Shown here one piece after another: positions 32,775 to 32,940 of a stretch of 32,940 nt of DNA (its first letter is position 1; each line of letters opens with the position of its first letter). Below the pieces are notes generated by a model. The model was not told the DNA's origin, ran no database searches, and worked only from the letters and a program-made list of their open reading frames with translations. The position numbers and the translations under genes are program-made. The DNA comes from Verrucomicrobiota bacterium. GTDB taxonomy: Bacteria > Verrucomicrobiota > Verrucomicrobiia > Opitutales > Oceanipulchritudinaceae. The stretch spans positions 1 through 32,940 of the forward strand of contig JAAAOD010000204.1 in NCBI GenBank assembly GCA_009908535.1, read 5' to 3'.

Positions 32775-32940
32775 TCAGAGACAATCGGCGAGGGCCCGCG
32801 CGAAGCGTGGCAGGTTGGCCTCGTTGAGCCCGGCCACGTTGATACGTCCGCTTTCGACGATGTAGATGCTGTATTCTTCGCGCAGGCGGTGGAGGGTCGC
32901 CTCGGGAAGGCCGGTGTAGGAAAACATGCCCCGGTAATTA
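32775..32940 (-). CDS. Class I aspartate/aromatic aminotransferase, C-terminal end (cut by window)
   Basis: Only the last 54 residues are visible: RGMFSYTGL, then RLREEYSIYIVESGRINVAG, ending at the stop TGA (32777-32775). The Arg in ESGRINVAG corresponds to the substrate carboxylate-binding Arg386 of AspC. MFSYTGL is the diagnostic loop of AspC/TyrB-type enzymes, which exchange amino groups between aspartate or aromatic amino acids and 2-oxoglutarate. The rest lies outside the window. Confidence 0.9.
   Translation of the reverse strand, partial: NYRGMFSYTGLPEATLHRLREEYSIYIVESGRINVAGLNEANLPRFARALADCL

Overview
The window looks like G+C-rich chromosomal DNA from a Verrucomicrobiota bacterium, probably near the Opitutales. 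This is inferred from the gene mix (a TamB/Omp85 pair, a PEP-CTERM exosortase substrate, a DUF3127 protein, a pyrophosphate-energised ion pump, GltBD) and from the frequent lack of a clear Shine-Dalgarno sequence. No rRNA, tRNA, CRISPR array or intact insertion sequence was seen.

Region 1 (1 to about 5570) is an accessory, defence-type locus, all on the + strand. It runs: 3' end of hsdS, a PrrC-like P-loop ATPase with a possible anticodon-nuclease tail, a RhuM-family protein, an orphan copy of the first 30 codons of hsdM, a DUF3800 protein, full-length hsdM, and a 40-codon remnant that resembles the start of a permuted papain-fold (YiiX-type) protein. Stop and start codons overlap (ATGA or TAATG) at four junctions, so much of it is translationally coupled. 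hsdR is not in the window. The 90-bp duplicated hsdM start on both sides of DUF3800 shows recent rearrangement.

Region 2 (5659 to 12115) holds a small membrane protein (- strand), then divergently a TamB-like protein split by a frameshift at a run of six G, overlapping by ATGA an Omp85 (TamA/BamA-type) barrel. These would act together in outer-membrane protein or envelope assembly. A PEP-CTERM protein (12240 to 13058) follows with its own promoter-like sequence and shares a two-way terminator with gltD.

Region 3 (13152 to 23185) contains gltB-gltD (- strand, ammonium assimilation), a secreted cytochrome c/PQQ-type sugar dehydrogenase fusion (+), and a hybrid sensor histidine kinase (-).

Region 4 (23328 to 32940) contains a DUF3127 protein, a THUMP-type rRNA methyltransferase, a two-gene ABC exporter, an unknown gene followed by hppA (-), a ClC H+/Cl- exchanger with CBS domains, SufS, and the C-terminal end of a class I aminotransferase (-). 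Most of regions 2 to 4 is ordinary core chromosome. The most unusual material is in region 1.
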